From DASREM01 sp035652095 (GTDB lineage Bacteria > Acidobacteriota > Terriglobia > Terriglobales > Acidobacteriaceae), in assembly GCA_035652095.1 (NCBI GenBank), contig DASREM010000055.1:1-64000 (forward strand): a stretch of 64,000 nucleotides of DNA. Direction: 5' to 3'. Below, piece by piece: positions 9,639-17,371 of this stretch. Position 1 is the stretch's first letter. Every line of letters starts with the position of its first letter. The position numbers were made by a program, and so were the translations under genes. The notes below the pieces were generated by a model, which was not told the DNA's origin, did not search any database, and worked only from the letters and a program-made list of their open reading frames with translations.

Positions 9639-10895
9639 ATGGCGACTCAAACCAAAGACTATTACGGCATCCTTGGAGTAAAAAAATCGGCTTCGACGGA
9701 GGACATCCGCAAAGCCTTCCGCAAACTTGCGCGCAAATATCACCCCGATGTGAATCCCGGGGACAAGACGGCGGAAGAAAAATTCAAGGCCATCTCGGAG
9801 GCCAACGACGTCCTGAGCGATCCCAAGAAGCGCAAGATCTACGACCAACTCGGGTTTTATAGCGACAACATCGATGCGGCGACCGCTGACGCCTACGCGC
9901 GCGGCGGAGGTCAACCCGGTGCGGGGGGTCCCGGCGGCTTCCCGGGCGGCTTTCCCGGCGCAGGTCAGCCCGGGGCCGGGCAGAACGTCCATTTCGACTT
10001 CAATGGTTTCGACTTCTCGGATTTATTCGAGGGAAGCGGAGGACGCGGAGGAAGCAGCCGTCGCGCGAGCGCAGGCTCGGGCGGTTTTCGCGACATCTTC
10101 TCCGGAATGTTTGGCGGCCGGCAACCCGCGGCGGCCCCGGAAGGTCCGGAGCCTGGAACCGATCTCGAATACCAGGTCACGGTGCCGTTCTGGACCGCGG
10201 TGCGCGGCGGCGTGATTCGCCTCAACATCGCTCGCCAGGATACCTGCACAAACTGCCACGGCAATGGCTACATCGAGATGCACGGCGACTGCCCTCAGTG
10301 CAAAGGGAAAGGCACCATCGAGCAGACGGCCGGCCGCATGAAGTTCAATGTTCCTTGCCCCCGCTGCCAGGGCACTGGCAAGAACATCTCTCCCTGCCCC
10401 GTATGTCATGGGGAAGGAACTCTCCAGCGGAGCGAGCAGATCGAGGTCCGCATCAAGCCGGGAACTCGGGACGGGCAGCGCATCCGCATCCCAGGCAAAG
10501 GCAATGCGGGCACTCACGGCGGGTCTCCGGGCGACCTCTACGTCATCATTCGAACCGAGCAACACCCGGTTTTCCATCGCGAGGGCGACGACATCCAGAT
10601 CACCGTTCCAGTCAGCGTCACCGAAGCCGCCATGGGCGCCAAAATCGAGGTTCCTACCATCGATGGCCGGGCCCAGCTCAAGATTCCGCCCGGAACGCAA
10701 TCGGGGCAGAAACTCCGGCTGCGCGGCAAAGGCGTGCCCTCGGCCACCCGGGATGACGCGAGGGGAGACGAGATTGTTGAGATCCGGGTCGGAGTTCCTG
10801 TCCCGCGAGATGAGAAGACCAAGGAACTTCTGCGGGAGCTCGCGAAACTGAATCCGGAAGATCCGCGCCAGGAGCTTTGGAGCAAGGTCCAGTAG
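9639..10895 (+). CDS. dnaJ: Chaperone protein DnaJ (Hsp40)
   Basis: 418 residues from the ATG at 9639; an in-frame ATG at 9615 would add eight residues encoded by the heptamer repeat and is unlikely. The J domain has the HPD triad in KYHPDVNPGD. A long Gly/Phe-rich linker follows (about residues 85-150). The zinc centre is complete, with four CxxCxGxG repeats: CTNCHGNG, CPQCKGKG, CPRCQGTG, CPVCHGEG. C-terminal beta domains end LRELAKLNPEDPRQELW. It stimulates DnaK ATPase and binds unfolded clients. No HAIR box is seen before it; no SD is visible because the repeat occupies that space. Confidence 0.97.
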   Translation: MATQTKDYYGILGVKKSASTEDIRKAFRKLARKYHPDVNPGDKTAEEKFKAISEANDVLSDPKKRKIYDQLGFYSDNIDAATADAYARGGGQPGAGGPGGFPGGFPGAGQPGAGQNVHFDFNGFDFSDLFEGSGGRGGSSRRASAGSGGFRDIFSGMFGGRQPAAAPEGPEPGTDLEYQVTVPFWTAVRGGVIRLNIARQDTCTNCHGNGYIEMHGDCPQCKGKGTIEQTAGRMKFNVPCPRCQGTGKNISPCPVCHGEGTLQRSEQIEVRIKPGTRDGQRIRIPGKGNAGTHGGSPGDLYVIIRTEQHPVFHREGDDIQITVPVSVTEAAMGAKIEVPTIDGRAQLKIPPGTQSGQKLRLRGKGVPSATRDDARGDEIVEIRVGVPVPRDEKTKELLRELAKLNPEDPRQELWSKVQ

Positions 10896-10966
10896 GCAGT
10901 TCCTCTTCCTCTGTCATTCCGGCCGAAGGGAGCAATCTGCTTTCTTCCGGTTACCAAGCACAATTT

Positions 10967-10995
10967 TTGCAAGATTTTTTCCCCAGCAATAAAGA
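10967..10995 (+). promoter_or_regulatory. Candidate sigma-70 promoter of the APC permease
   Basis: TTGCAA at 10967-10972, 17-bp spacer containing a T-run, TAAAGA at 10990-10995. It lies 90 bp before the GTG start at 11084. Confidence 0.35.
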
Positions 10996-11083
10996 TTTGC
11001 CGTATTCTTCGACTGCGAACTAACTTCGCCGAAATGCCCGCGGAATCGCATCAACCCGGGAGCCTCGGAACAAGGGAGACGAG

Positions 11084-12520
11084 GTGGTGAGAGTGAGTCG
11101 CTTGAGGAGGAAGCCATCGAAATTGGCAACAGCTACCGCGGCAACTAACCCATCCCGGCTCTCCGTCGTAACCCCTGGCAAGAAAAAATTCGTCCGCCTC
11201 ACCTTGTGGCCTCTTGTGGCCGCTACATTCTTCATGGTGTCGGGCGGAACGTACGGCACCGAGGAAATCGTTCATGGCGCCGGATACGGTCGAGCCATTC
11301 TCATCCTGCTGCTCACGCCCCTGCTGTGGAGCCTGCCGACGGCTTTCATGATTGGGGAACTGTCGAGCGCGCTGCCTCACGAAGGCGGCTATTACGCATG
11401 GGTACGCCGCGCCATGGGCAATTTCTGGGGCTTTCAGGAAGCATGGTTGTCGCTGGTCGCCAGCATCTTCGATATGGCGATCTATCCAACCCTCTTCGTC
11501 GCCTATCTTGTCCGTGTATTCCCCTGGTTCTCTGAAGGACATCGCGGCGTGATGGTCGGGCTTGCGGTAGTCGTGGTCTGCTCGCTGCTCAACATCGCCG
11601 GCGTGAAAGTTGTTTCGACGACTTCGCTCTGGTTGTTCTTCCTGCTGTCCGCGCCGTTTGCGTTGATCGTCGTGATCGCTCCGTTCAAGCTCGGCTCGCT
11701 GGTTGGCGCGGTCACCACTCCGTCGAACTCAACCGTGGATATTATCGGCGGCCTGCTCATCTCGATGTGGAACTACATGGGCTGGGACAACGCTTCGACT
11801 ATCGCCACGGAAGTAGAGCGTCCGCAAAAGACCTATCCGCGTGCCATGCTCGCTGCCGTAATGATTGTGTCCCTCAGCTACGTGGTTCCAGTTGCCGCCA
11901 TGTGGATGACCGGCCTCGCTCCCAGCGCATGGGAGACAGGTTCCTGGGCTGAGATCGCCGGAATGCTGGGCGGGCCGCTGCTCCGGATTGGCTTAGTGCT
12001 CGGGGGCATGATGAGCGCCTTCGGCATGTTCAATGCTCTGGTCATGAGCTACTCGCGCTTGCCCCTGGCGATGGCTCAGGATGGCATGCTGCCCAAGGTT
12101 TTCGGCAAATTGCACCCTCGGACACGAGCGCCCTGGGTAGCGATCGTCGTGTGCGCCATCGGTTGGGCGTGCTGTCTCGGCCTCGGCTTCGAACGCCTGG
12201 TCACGATCGATATTCTCCTTTACGGAGCGAGCCTCTCGCTTGAATTCGCTGCCCTGGTCTGGCTGCGCATCAAGGAACCCGAGCTCCCACGTCCCTTCCG
12301 CGTTCCCGGCGGTATGTTCGGCGCGGTCATGGTTGGGGTCACGCCCATATTGCTGCTCGGGTTTTCCATCCTGCGCAGCCAGACCGAACAGGTGCTGGGC
12401 ATGAGTTCGTTCTCCTTCGGCATGATTCTGATCGGCGCGGGAGTGCTCGCCTACGCGCTGAACCACAAGTTGAAGCCCGCGGGATGGAGTCCCCTGCCCA
12501 AGACCGAACCCGCTGCCTGA
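11084..12520 (+). CDS. APC-family amino acid/polyamine permease
   Basis: 478 residues with about 12 hydrophobic segments. The first (LWPLVAATFFMVSGGTYGTE) holds the glycine-rich unwound helix of APC transporters, and GYYAWVRRAMGNFWGFQEAW is the conserved helix 2-3 region (EGGYYAW). MWNYMGWDNASTIATEVERP matches the helix 6 substrate region, with the usual Glu and Pro. The start is GTG at 11084; the first 40 residues are basic and cytoplasmic. Probably a proton-coupled amino acid importer of the inner membrane; substrate unknown. Confidence 0.9.
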   Translation: MVRVSRLRRKPSKLATATAATNPSRLSVVTPGKKKFVRLTLWPLVAATFFMVSGGTYGTEEIVHGAGYGRAILILLLTPLLWSLPTAFMIGELSSALPHEGGYYAWVRRAMGNFWGFQEAWLSLVASIFDMAIYPTLFVAYLVRVFPWFSEGHRGVMVGLAVVVVCSLLNIAGVKVVSTTSLWLFFLLSAPFALIVVIAPFKLGSLVGAVTTPSNSTVDIIGGLLISMWNYMGWDNASTIATEVERPQKTYPRAMLAAVMIVSLSYVVPVAAMWMTGLAPSAWETGSWAEIAGMLGGPLLRIGLVLGGMMSAFGMFNALVMSYSRLPLAMAQDGMLPKVFGKLHPRTRAPWVAIVVCAIGWACCLGLGFERLVTIDILLYGASLSLEFAALVWLRIKEPELPRPFRVPGGMFGAVMVGVTPILLLGFSILRSQTEQVLGMSSFSFGMILIGAGVLAYALNHKLKPAGWSPLPKTEPAA

Positions 12521-12525
12521 GCCCT

Positions 12526-12577
12526 GGCCACGGATCATCACGAATTCAACTCACGCCAATCCGTCCGATCCGTGGCC
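12526..12577. repeat. Inverted repeat with 11-bp GGCCACGGATC arms
   Basis: GGCCACGGATC (12526-12536) and GATCCGTGGCC (12567-12577) are perfect inverted copies around a 30-nt loop. It starts 6 bp after the permease stop codon and is related to the element after dnaK at 7469. It could form a strong transcript-end hairpin; TTCTTGTG follows, so the U-tract is poor. Confidence 0.75.
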
Positions 12578-12606
12578 TTCTTGTGCTTGTTGTAGATTAG
12601 TATGGT

Positions 12607-12755
12607 GCAGCGAAGGAACCCCTGGCTAAACGCAGAAAGGGCGCGTACATGTTGAGCCGTCCTGCGGGCGTGAGCGAAGCGGGAGCCCGCAGGCGAAATC
12701 CTGAGCGCAGCGAAGGAACCGGTGACTAAACGCAGAACCAAGGGCGCGTACATGA
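12607..12755 (+). repeat. 100-bp-spaced duplication of the hspR start, with hairpin insert
   Basis: GCAGCGAAGGAACC occurs at 12607-12620 and again at 12707-12720, exactly 100 bp apart. After each copy comes a near-copy of the hspR start (CTAAACGCAGAA, then AGGGCGCGTACATG). The upstream copy would encode LAKRRKGAYMLS, compared with MTKRRTKGAYMIS in the gene. Between them lies a perfect 9-bp hairpin, CCTGCGGGC (12661-12669) and GCCCGCAGG (12685-12693). The structure looks like a REP-type hairpin element that inserted or expanded with duplication of the target. Confidence 0.75.
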
Positions 12756-13120
12756 TCTCGGCCGTGGCCGAGATGTACGGCATTCATCCCCAGACCTTGC
12801 GTCTTTACGAGCGCGAAGGGCTGCTCAAGCCTTCCCGCACTGAAGGCAATACCCGCCTCTACACAGATGAAGACTTGCAGCGCCTGGAGTTCATTCTTTC
12901 GCTGGCGCGGGACCTCGGCGTGAATATTTCCGGTATCGCCATCATCCTGCAAATGCGCGAGCGCATGGAAGAGATGCAGGTACAGATCCAGGACTTCGTG
13001 AAATACATCCAGGAAGAAGTGCTCTCGCGTGCAACGGCAGCCGCCGATCCCTCGCGCGGCGCAATCGTGCCGGTGCGCCGAGGAATCGTGACACCCGTGC
13101 AGAGCAATCGTAAGAAGTAG
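12722..13120 (+). CDS. hspR: Heat-shock repressor HspR (MerR family)
   Basis: 132 residues from the GTG at 12722. The MerR winged helix is at residues 11-50: YMISAVAEMYGIHPQTLRLY then EREGLLKPSRTEGNTRLYTD. The sequence GIHPQTLRLYEREGLL is the HspR hallmark. A helical dimerisation segment follows (QMRERMEEMQVQIQDFVKYI) and the tail is basic. HspR represses dnaK operons at HAIR sites with DnaK as corepressor in other bacteria; here a HAIR box covers the dnaK promoter at 5384. The gene is not in the dnaK transcript (5.3 kb away). Its 5' end has been partly duplicated upstream. Confidence 0.88.
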   Translation: MTKRRTKGAYMISAVAEMYGIHPQTLRLYEREGLLKPSRTEGNTRLYTDEDLQRLEFILSLARDLGVNISGIAIILQMRERMEEMQVQIQDFVKYIQEEVLSRATAAADPSRGAIVPVRRGIVTPVQSNRKK

Positions 13121-13217
13121 CACTCAACATTCAGCCACCAAGTTCTGCATCACTCCCAAAAACGCGCATTAAGCGATCACCCGAGTATGATAGGGAGTTT
13201 TCCAGCACTCGAATTGG

Positions 13218-13246
13218 CTGAGTGCTGAATGCTGAGTGCCGAATGC
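13218..13246 (+). repeat. Heptamer repeat, family A (4 units) containing a start codon
   Basis: CTGAGTG, CTGAATG, CTGAGTG, CCGAATG. The ATG at 13243-13245, the best start for the amidohydrolase gene, is the end of the last unit. Confidence 0.85.
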
Positions 13247-14232
13247 TTCCCTTCAAGCTGGTCTACAGCGACGATTATTATTTGCCCATCGGCGCACATG
13301 TTTTTCCGGCCGAAAAATACCAGCGCATCCAGCGCCGCCTGCTCGAAACCGGCGTCGCCGAGGATTCTGACTTCGTCACTCCCCAGGCGGCCTCGGACCT
13401 GGACGTGCTGCTCGTGCACACGCCACAGTACGTTCAAAAACTGAAGACGGGAACTCTTTCCGCTCGCGAAGAGCTGGAGATGGAAATACCGTATTCCCCC
13501 GAACTGGTCCGCGCTTTCTGGTTAACCGCCGGGGGATCGATTCTGGCGGCCGATTACGCGCTCAACGACCGCATCGCGTTCAATATCGCTGGAGGCTTTC
13601 ACCACGCTTTTCCCGATCACGGTGAGGGCTTCTGCATGATCCATGACGTGGCCATCGCGATTCGCCGCATGCAGCGCGACGACAAGATCGTCCGCGCGAT
13701 GACGGTAGATTGCGACGTCCATCAGGGCAATGGAACGGCCGCGATCTTTGCAGGCACACGCATCCCGGGGAAGCCAATGCCCTCGGCCGGGCCGGCTACC
13801 CTGCATCCCCAGCCCAAAATGCGCAACGCTCATTCCGGGGATGTGTTCACCATCTCTCTTCACCAGGAGCACAATTACCCGGCCTGGAAGCCGCCCTCGT
13901 CCATCGACGTCGACCTGCCTGACGGAGTAGGCGACGACGACTATCTCGCCTGGCTCGACAATGCCCTGAGTTCCGGGCTACGGCAATTCGATCCTGAACT
14001 GATCTGCTACGTCGCCGGAGCCGATCCCTACCGCGAAGATCAGCTTGGAGGCCTGTCGCTTTCGATTGAAGGGTTGAGAAGGCGTGACGAGCTGATGTTC
14101 AAAGTAGCAAGAGCCCGCGACATTCCAGTGATGGTGACATTCGCAGGCGGTTACGCGCACAAAGTAGAAGACACCGTCACGATTCACTGCAACACGGTTA
14201 TCGCAGCCAAGGAAATCTTCGGAGCCAAGTGA
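13243..14232 (+). CDS. Histone deacetylase-like amidohydrolase
   Basis: 329 residues of the arginase/deacetylase fold. The N-terminus LVYSDDYYLPIGAHVFPAEKY is typical of the bacterial AcuC/HDAC-like family. Catalytic features: the His pair in GGFHHAFPDHGEGFC, zinc ligands Asp and His in TVDCDVHQGNGT, and the second Asp region in YVAGADPYREDQLGGLSLS. It should remove acetyl groups from lysine or a polyamine-like amine in the cytosol. The start codon sits in a repeat and there is no SD; a GTG at 13222 would add seven repeat-encoded residues. It abuts the next gene by 1 bp. Confidence 0.9.
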   Translation: MLPFKLVYSDDYYLPIGAHVFPAEKYQRIQRRLLETGVAEDSDFVTPQAASDLDVLLVHTPQYVQKLKTGTLSAREELEMEIPYSPELVRAFWLTAGGSILAADYALNDRIAFNIAGGFHHAFPDHGEGFCMIHDVAIAIRRMQRDDKIVRAMTVDCDVHQGNGTAAIFAGTRIPGKPMPSAGPATLHPQPKMRNAHSGDVFTISLHQEHNYPAWKPPSSIDVDLPDGVGDDDYLAWLDNALSSGLRQFDPELICYVAGADPYREDQLGGLSLSIEGLRRRDELMFKVARARDIPVMVTFAGGYAHKVEDTVTIHCNTVIAAKEIFGAK

Positions 14233-14233
14233 C

Positions 14234-14995
14234 ATGCGACTGCAACTGGTCCGCCACGCCACGCTGACGGTCGAGTACAACGGACAGACAATTCTCGTGG
14301 ATCCCATGCTGGACGATGCAGGCGCGCGCCCGGCCATCGAGAACTCCCCGAACCCGCGCCAGAATCCCCTGGTTGCGCTTCCCGTCCCGGCTGCTGAGGT
14401 TGTGAAAGGCGTGAGCGCCGTGCTCGTGACTCACACCCACAGCGATCACTGGGACTCCACCGCGGCCCAGATCCTGGCCAAGAACCTGCCGCTGTTCTGC
14501 CAACCCCAGGACGAACAGAAATTCCGCGACTTGGGATTTGGTGGCGCTCAGGTTGTCACAGACTCGCTGCACTGGAGAGGCATCGAGATTCGCCGCACCG
14601 GCGGGCAACACGGCACCGGAGACATAGGCAAAGCGATGGCCCCCGTCTCGGGCTTCGTTCTGCTCGCCGCAGAAAAGCCAACGCTCTACATTGCAGGAGA
14701 CACGATCTGGTGCGAGGAAGTGCAGCAGACGCTACGACAGCATCGGCCAAAGATCGTGGTCGTAAACACAGGCGGAGCGCGCTTTCTGGAAGGCGACCCG
14801 ATCACGATGAGCGCCGACGACGTCATCAGGACCTGCCAGGCCGCTCCCGACTCGCAGATCGTCGCGGTCCACATGGAGGCGATCAACCATTGTCTGCTCA
14901 CCCGCGCCGACCTCGCATTCCAACTCGAGGCCGCGCGAGTCATTCAGCAAGTAGCGATTCCAGGGGACGGAGATTGGGTCCAAACCGGCGGTTAG
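14234..14995 (+). CDS. Metallo-beta-lactamase-fold hydrolase (UlaG-like)
   Basis: 253 residues. The opening LVRHATLTVEYNGQTILVDP is typical of UlaG-type enzymes, followed by the metal motif THTHSDHWD, then GGQHGTG, YIAGDTIWC (bridging Asp) and HMEAINHCL as the last His region. It is a cytosolic Zn or Mn hydrolase; UlaG itself is an L-ascorbate-6-P lactonase but no ula genes are present, so the substrate is unknown. Overlapping context with the deacetylase suggests coexpression. The stop codon abuts a reversed family A heptamer repeat. Confidence 0.85.
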   Translation: MRLQLVRHATLTVEYNGQTILVDPMLDDAGARPAIENSPNPRQNPLVALPVPAAEVVKGVSAVLVTHTHSDHWDSTAAQILAKNLPLFCQPQDEQKFRDLGFGGAQVVTDSLHWRGIEIRRTGGQHGTGDIGKAMAPVSGFVLLAAEKPTLYIAGDTIWCEEVQQTLRQHRPKIVVVNTGGARFLEGDPITMSADDVIRTCQAAPDSQIVAVHMEAINHCLLTRADLAFQLEAARVIQQVAIPGDGDWVQTGG

Positions 14996-15140
14996 CACTC
15001 AGCATTCAGCATTCACAAGCAGGATTCAGCAAGCAGCGGTCAACGTAGAAGCAGCGGATTACCAACCTATTCTCACCAAGGTCTCCTCTCGGTCGCCGAG
15101 GCCCAAAATGGCTGAATGCTGAGTGCTGAGTGCTGAATGC
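14995..15140. repeat. Inverted pair of family A heptamer arrays
   Basis: Reverse-orientation units CACTCAG, CATTCAG, CATTCAC at 14996-15016, and forward units CTGAATG, CTGAGTG, CTGAGTG, CTGAATG at 15112-15140. The arms could fold into a long hairpin enclosing about 95 nt. The remainder of 14996-15175 holds no gene; ffh begins 35 bp after the right arm. Confidence 0.85.
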
Positions 15141-15175
15141 TCCCCCTCCTGGCTGCTAAAATAGAGCCCTGACCT

Positions 15176-16531
15176 ATGTTCGAGAATCTCCAGGAAAAAC
15201 TGCAACGCGCCTTCAAGAGCCTCCGGGGACAAGCCGTCCTTTCGGAAGAGAACATTCAGGAAGCCCTCCGCGAAATCCGCCTCGCCCTGCTTGAGGCCGA
15301 CGTTAACTTCAAAGTCGTCAAGACCCTGATCGACCACATCCAGGCCAAAGCCGTCGGCCAGGAAGTCTTGACCGCGCTCTCTCCGGGCGAGCAGGTCATC
15401 AAGATCGTTCGCGACGAACTGGTCGAGACCCTCGGCCGCGATACCGCAAAAATGAAGTTCGCCTCTCAGCCGCCCAGCGTCATTTTGATGGCCGGGTTGC
15501 AGGGCTCCGGCAAAACCACGACTTCTGGCAAGCTCGCCAATTGGCTCAAAAACGGAGGCCATCGTCCCCTGCTGGTTTCGGTCGACGTGTACCGCCCCGC
15601 GGCCCGCGAGCAGTTGAAAGTCGTAGCGCAGGCGATCAAGGCCAACATCTATGAAGGCCAGGTCTCGGAAGCGAACACTGCCACCGTCGAGCGTCTCGCC
15701 AAGGAAGCGCGCAAGGAAGCCATCATCAGCGGCTGCGACGTGCTGATCATCGATACCGCCGGCCGTCTTCACATCGACGATCAGTTGATGGACGAGATGC
15801 ACTCGCTGAAGAAATTGATGAACCCGCAGGAAATTCTGTTCGTGGCCGACGCCATGACCGGGCAGGATGCGGTGCGCTCCGCTGATGAGTTCCACAAGAA
15901 ATTGACACTTACCGGGGTTGTACTGACGAAGATGGATGGCGACGCCCGCGGTGGCGCTGCGCTGTCCATCCGTCAAGTCACCGGACAGCCCATCAAGTTC
16001 ATCGGCGTCGGCGAAAAGTATGACGCGCTCGAGCCGTTCCATCCCGACCGCATCGTCTCCCGCATTCTTGGCATGGGCGACATCCTGTCGCTGATCGAAA
16101 AGGCCGAGGCCCAGATCGACAAGAAAAAAGCCGAGGAGATGGCGAATAAGGCCCTGAGTGGTGACGGTTTTTCGCTGGAGGACTTCCGTGATCAACTCAG
16201 GCAGGTTCGCAAAATGGGCTCGCTGCAAAGCCTGATGGGAATGCTGCCGAGCATCGGCCCCTTTGCGGGTCTGCAGAAACATGCCGACAAAGTAGATGAG
16301 GGCCAGATCAATCGCATTGAGGCCATCATCAACTCGATGACCGCCCACGAACGCAATCATCACGAATCGATCAACGGCAGCCGCAGGAAGCGCATCGCCC
16401 GGGGCTCCGGCACCAGCGTCCAGGAAGTGAACAATCTTCTGCGCCAGTATGCGCAGATGCGAAAGATGTTCAAGCAGATGGGCAAGCCGAGCTTCGCACG
16501 CCGACTGGCTGGAATGAAATTTCCGATGTAG
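15176..16531 (+). CDS. ffh: Signal recognition particle protein Ffh (SRP54)
   Basis: 451 residues with NG and M domains. The N helix bundle is followed by the GTPase: GLQGSGKTTTSGKLA near residue 107, DTAGRLHIDD near 193, TKMDGDARGGAALS near 246. The C-terminal M domain (from about 300) is rich in Met (SLMGMLP, MRKMFKQMG) and contains SRRKRIARGSG, the RNA-binding helix. Ffh with 4.5S RNA targets membrane proteins to FtsY. In many genomes ffh adjoins rpsP; here four unrelated genes lie between them. Confidence 0.98.
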   Translation: MFENLQEKLQRAFKSLRGQAVLSEENIQEALREIRLALLEADVNFKVVKTLIDHIQAKAVGQEVLTALSPGEQVIKIVRDELVETLGRDTAKMKFASQPPSVILMAGLQGSGKTTTSGKLANWLKNGGHRPLLVSVDVYRPAAREQLKVVAQAIKANIYEGQVSEANTATVERLAKEARKEAIISGCDVLIIDTAGRLHIDDQLMDEMHSLKKLMNPQEILFVADAMTGQDAVRSADEFHKKLTLTGVVLTKMDGDARGGAALSIRQVTGQPIKFIGVGEKYDALEPFHPDRIVSRILGMGDILSLIEKAEAQIDKKKAEEMANKALSGDGFSLEDFRDQLRQVRKMGSLQSLMGMLPSIGPFAGLQKHADKVDEGQINRIEAIINSMTAHERNHHESINGSRRKRIARGSGTSVQEVNNLLRQYAQMRKMFKQMGKPSFARRLAGMKFPM

Positions 16532-16535
16532 CTAG

Positions 16536-16680
16536 GTCTTTAGCCGTTGGTCTTTGGTCGTTGGCCTTTTGCAGTTGGCAAACTATCAAATAGCGGACTG
16601 CCAGGAAGACGGAGAGGAACTCAAAGCCCTCCTCCAACAACTATCTTTGGCCAACGACCAAAGACAAACGACCAACGACC
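16536..16680. repeat. Inverted pair of family B heptamer arrays
   Basis: Forward 7-bp units from 16536: GTCTTTA, GCCGTTG, GTCTTTG, GTCGTTG, GCCTTTT, GCAGTTG (to 16577). Reverse units CAACGAC, CAAAGAC, AAACGAC, CAACGAC at 16652-16679. The array begins 5 bp after the ffh stop and ends 5 bp before the next start codon, so the entire intergenic space is this element. Confidence 0.85.
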
Positions 16681-16684
16681 ATTT

Positions 16685-17371
16685 ATGAAGTGGCGCTCCC
16701 TGGAAGAATCCAACTCGATCGACCTGCGACCGCTCAGCGAAATTTTCACCGAGCGCAAAGTGCTCATCGAGAAATACGTACCCGCCGAGGTCCGCGCCCT
16801 TCATCAGCGCGTGGTAGCACAACTGCAGGCCGACGGAATCGCCCAGCGCGCATTGCAGGCCGGCGCAAAAGCCCCGGCTTTCGAACTGAAGGACCACCGA
16901 GGCAAACCGGTCTCTTCCGCTAGCCTGCTCTCCCGTGGCCGCTTGGTGATCTGCTTTTTTCGCGGGCGCTGGGACCCGTTCTGTTGCGGCCAACTCGAAG
17001 CGATGAACCAAATCGTCAGCCAGATTCAGGCCGCTGGCGCAAGCTTGGTCGCAATCTCGCCGCAAGTTGAAAAGCAGGCTTTCTTCATGGCCGATCAGCA
17101 CAAGCTGAAATTTCCGTTGCTGAGCGATCTCGGCAATCAGGTTGCGAAGAAATTTGCCCTCGTGTACCGCGTACCCGGTGAACAGCAGGAAATCTACAAA
17201 CGTGTGTTCATCAATCTGCCGCTGGTGAATGGAGACCAGAGCTGGGAGCTTCCGATCCCCGCAACCTACATCCTCGATCGCGACGGAATCGTGCTCTACG
17301 CGAGCGCTAATCCGGACTACACCGACCGTCCTGAACCGCTCGATATCCTCGCCACGTTAGAGAAGCTTTAA
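16685..17371 (+). CDS. Peroxiredoxin/AhpC-TSA-like thioredoxin-fold protein
   Basis: 228 residues. A 60-residue helical N-terminus (EIFTERKVLIEKYVPAEVRA) precedes an AhpC-TSA domain: GAKAPAFELKDHRGKPVS, RLVICFFRGRW, FPLLSDLGNQVAKKF, TYILDRDGIVLYA. The active-site stretch is RWDPFCCGQL with Cys100 and Cys101. By alignment with related proteins (WCPYC), Cys100 matches the peroxidatic position while the preceding residue is Asp97 rather than Cys or Thr. It probably reduces peroxides in the cytosol, but the substitution is unusual. No SD precedes the ATG; the start is directly after the repeat array. Confidence 0.82.
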   Translation: MKWRSLEESNSIDLRPLSEIFTERKVLIEKYVPAEVRALHQRVVAQLQADGIAQRALQAGAKAPAFELKDHRGKPVSSASLLSRGRLVICFFRGRWDPFCCGQLEAMNQIVSQIQAAGASLVAISPQVEKQAFFMADQHKLKFPLLSDLGNQVAKKFALVYRVPGEQQEIYKRVFINLPLVNGDQSWELPIPATYILDRDGIVLYASANPDYTDRPEPLDILATLEKL

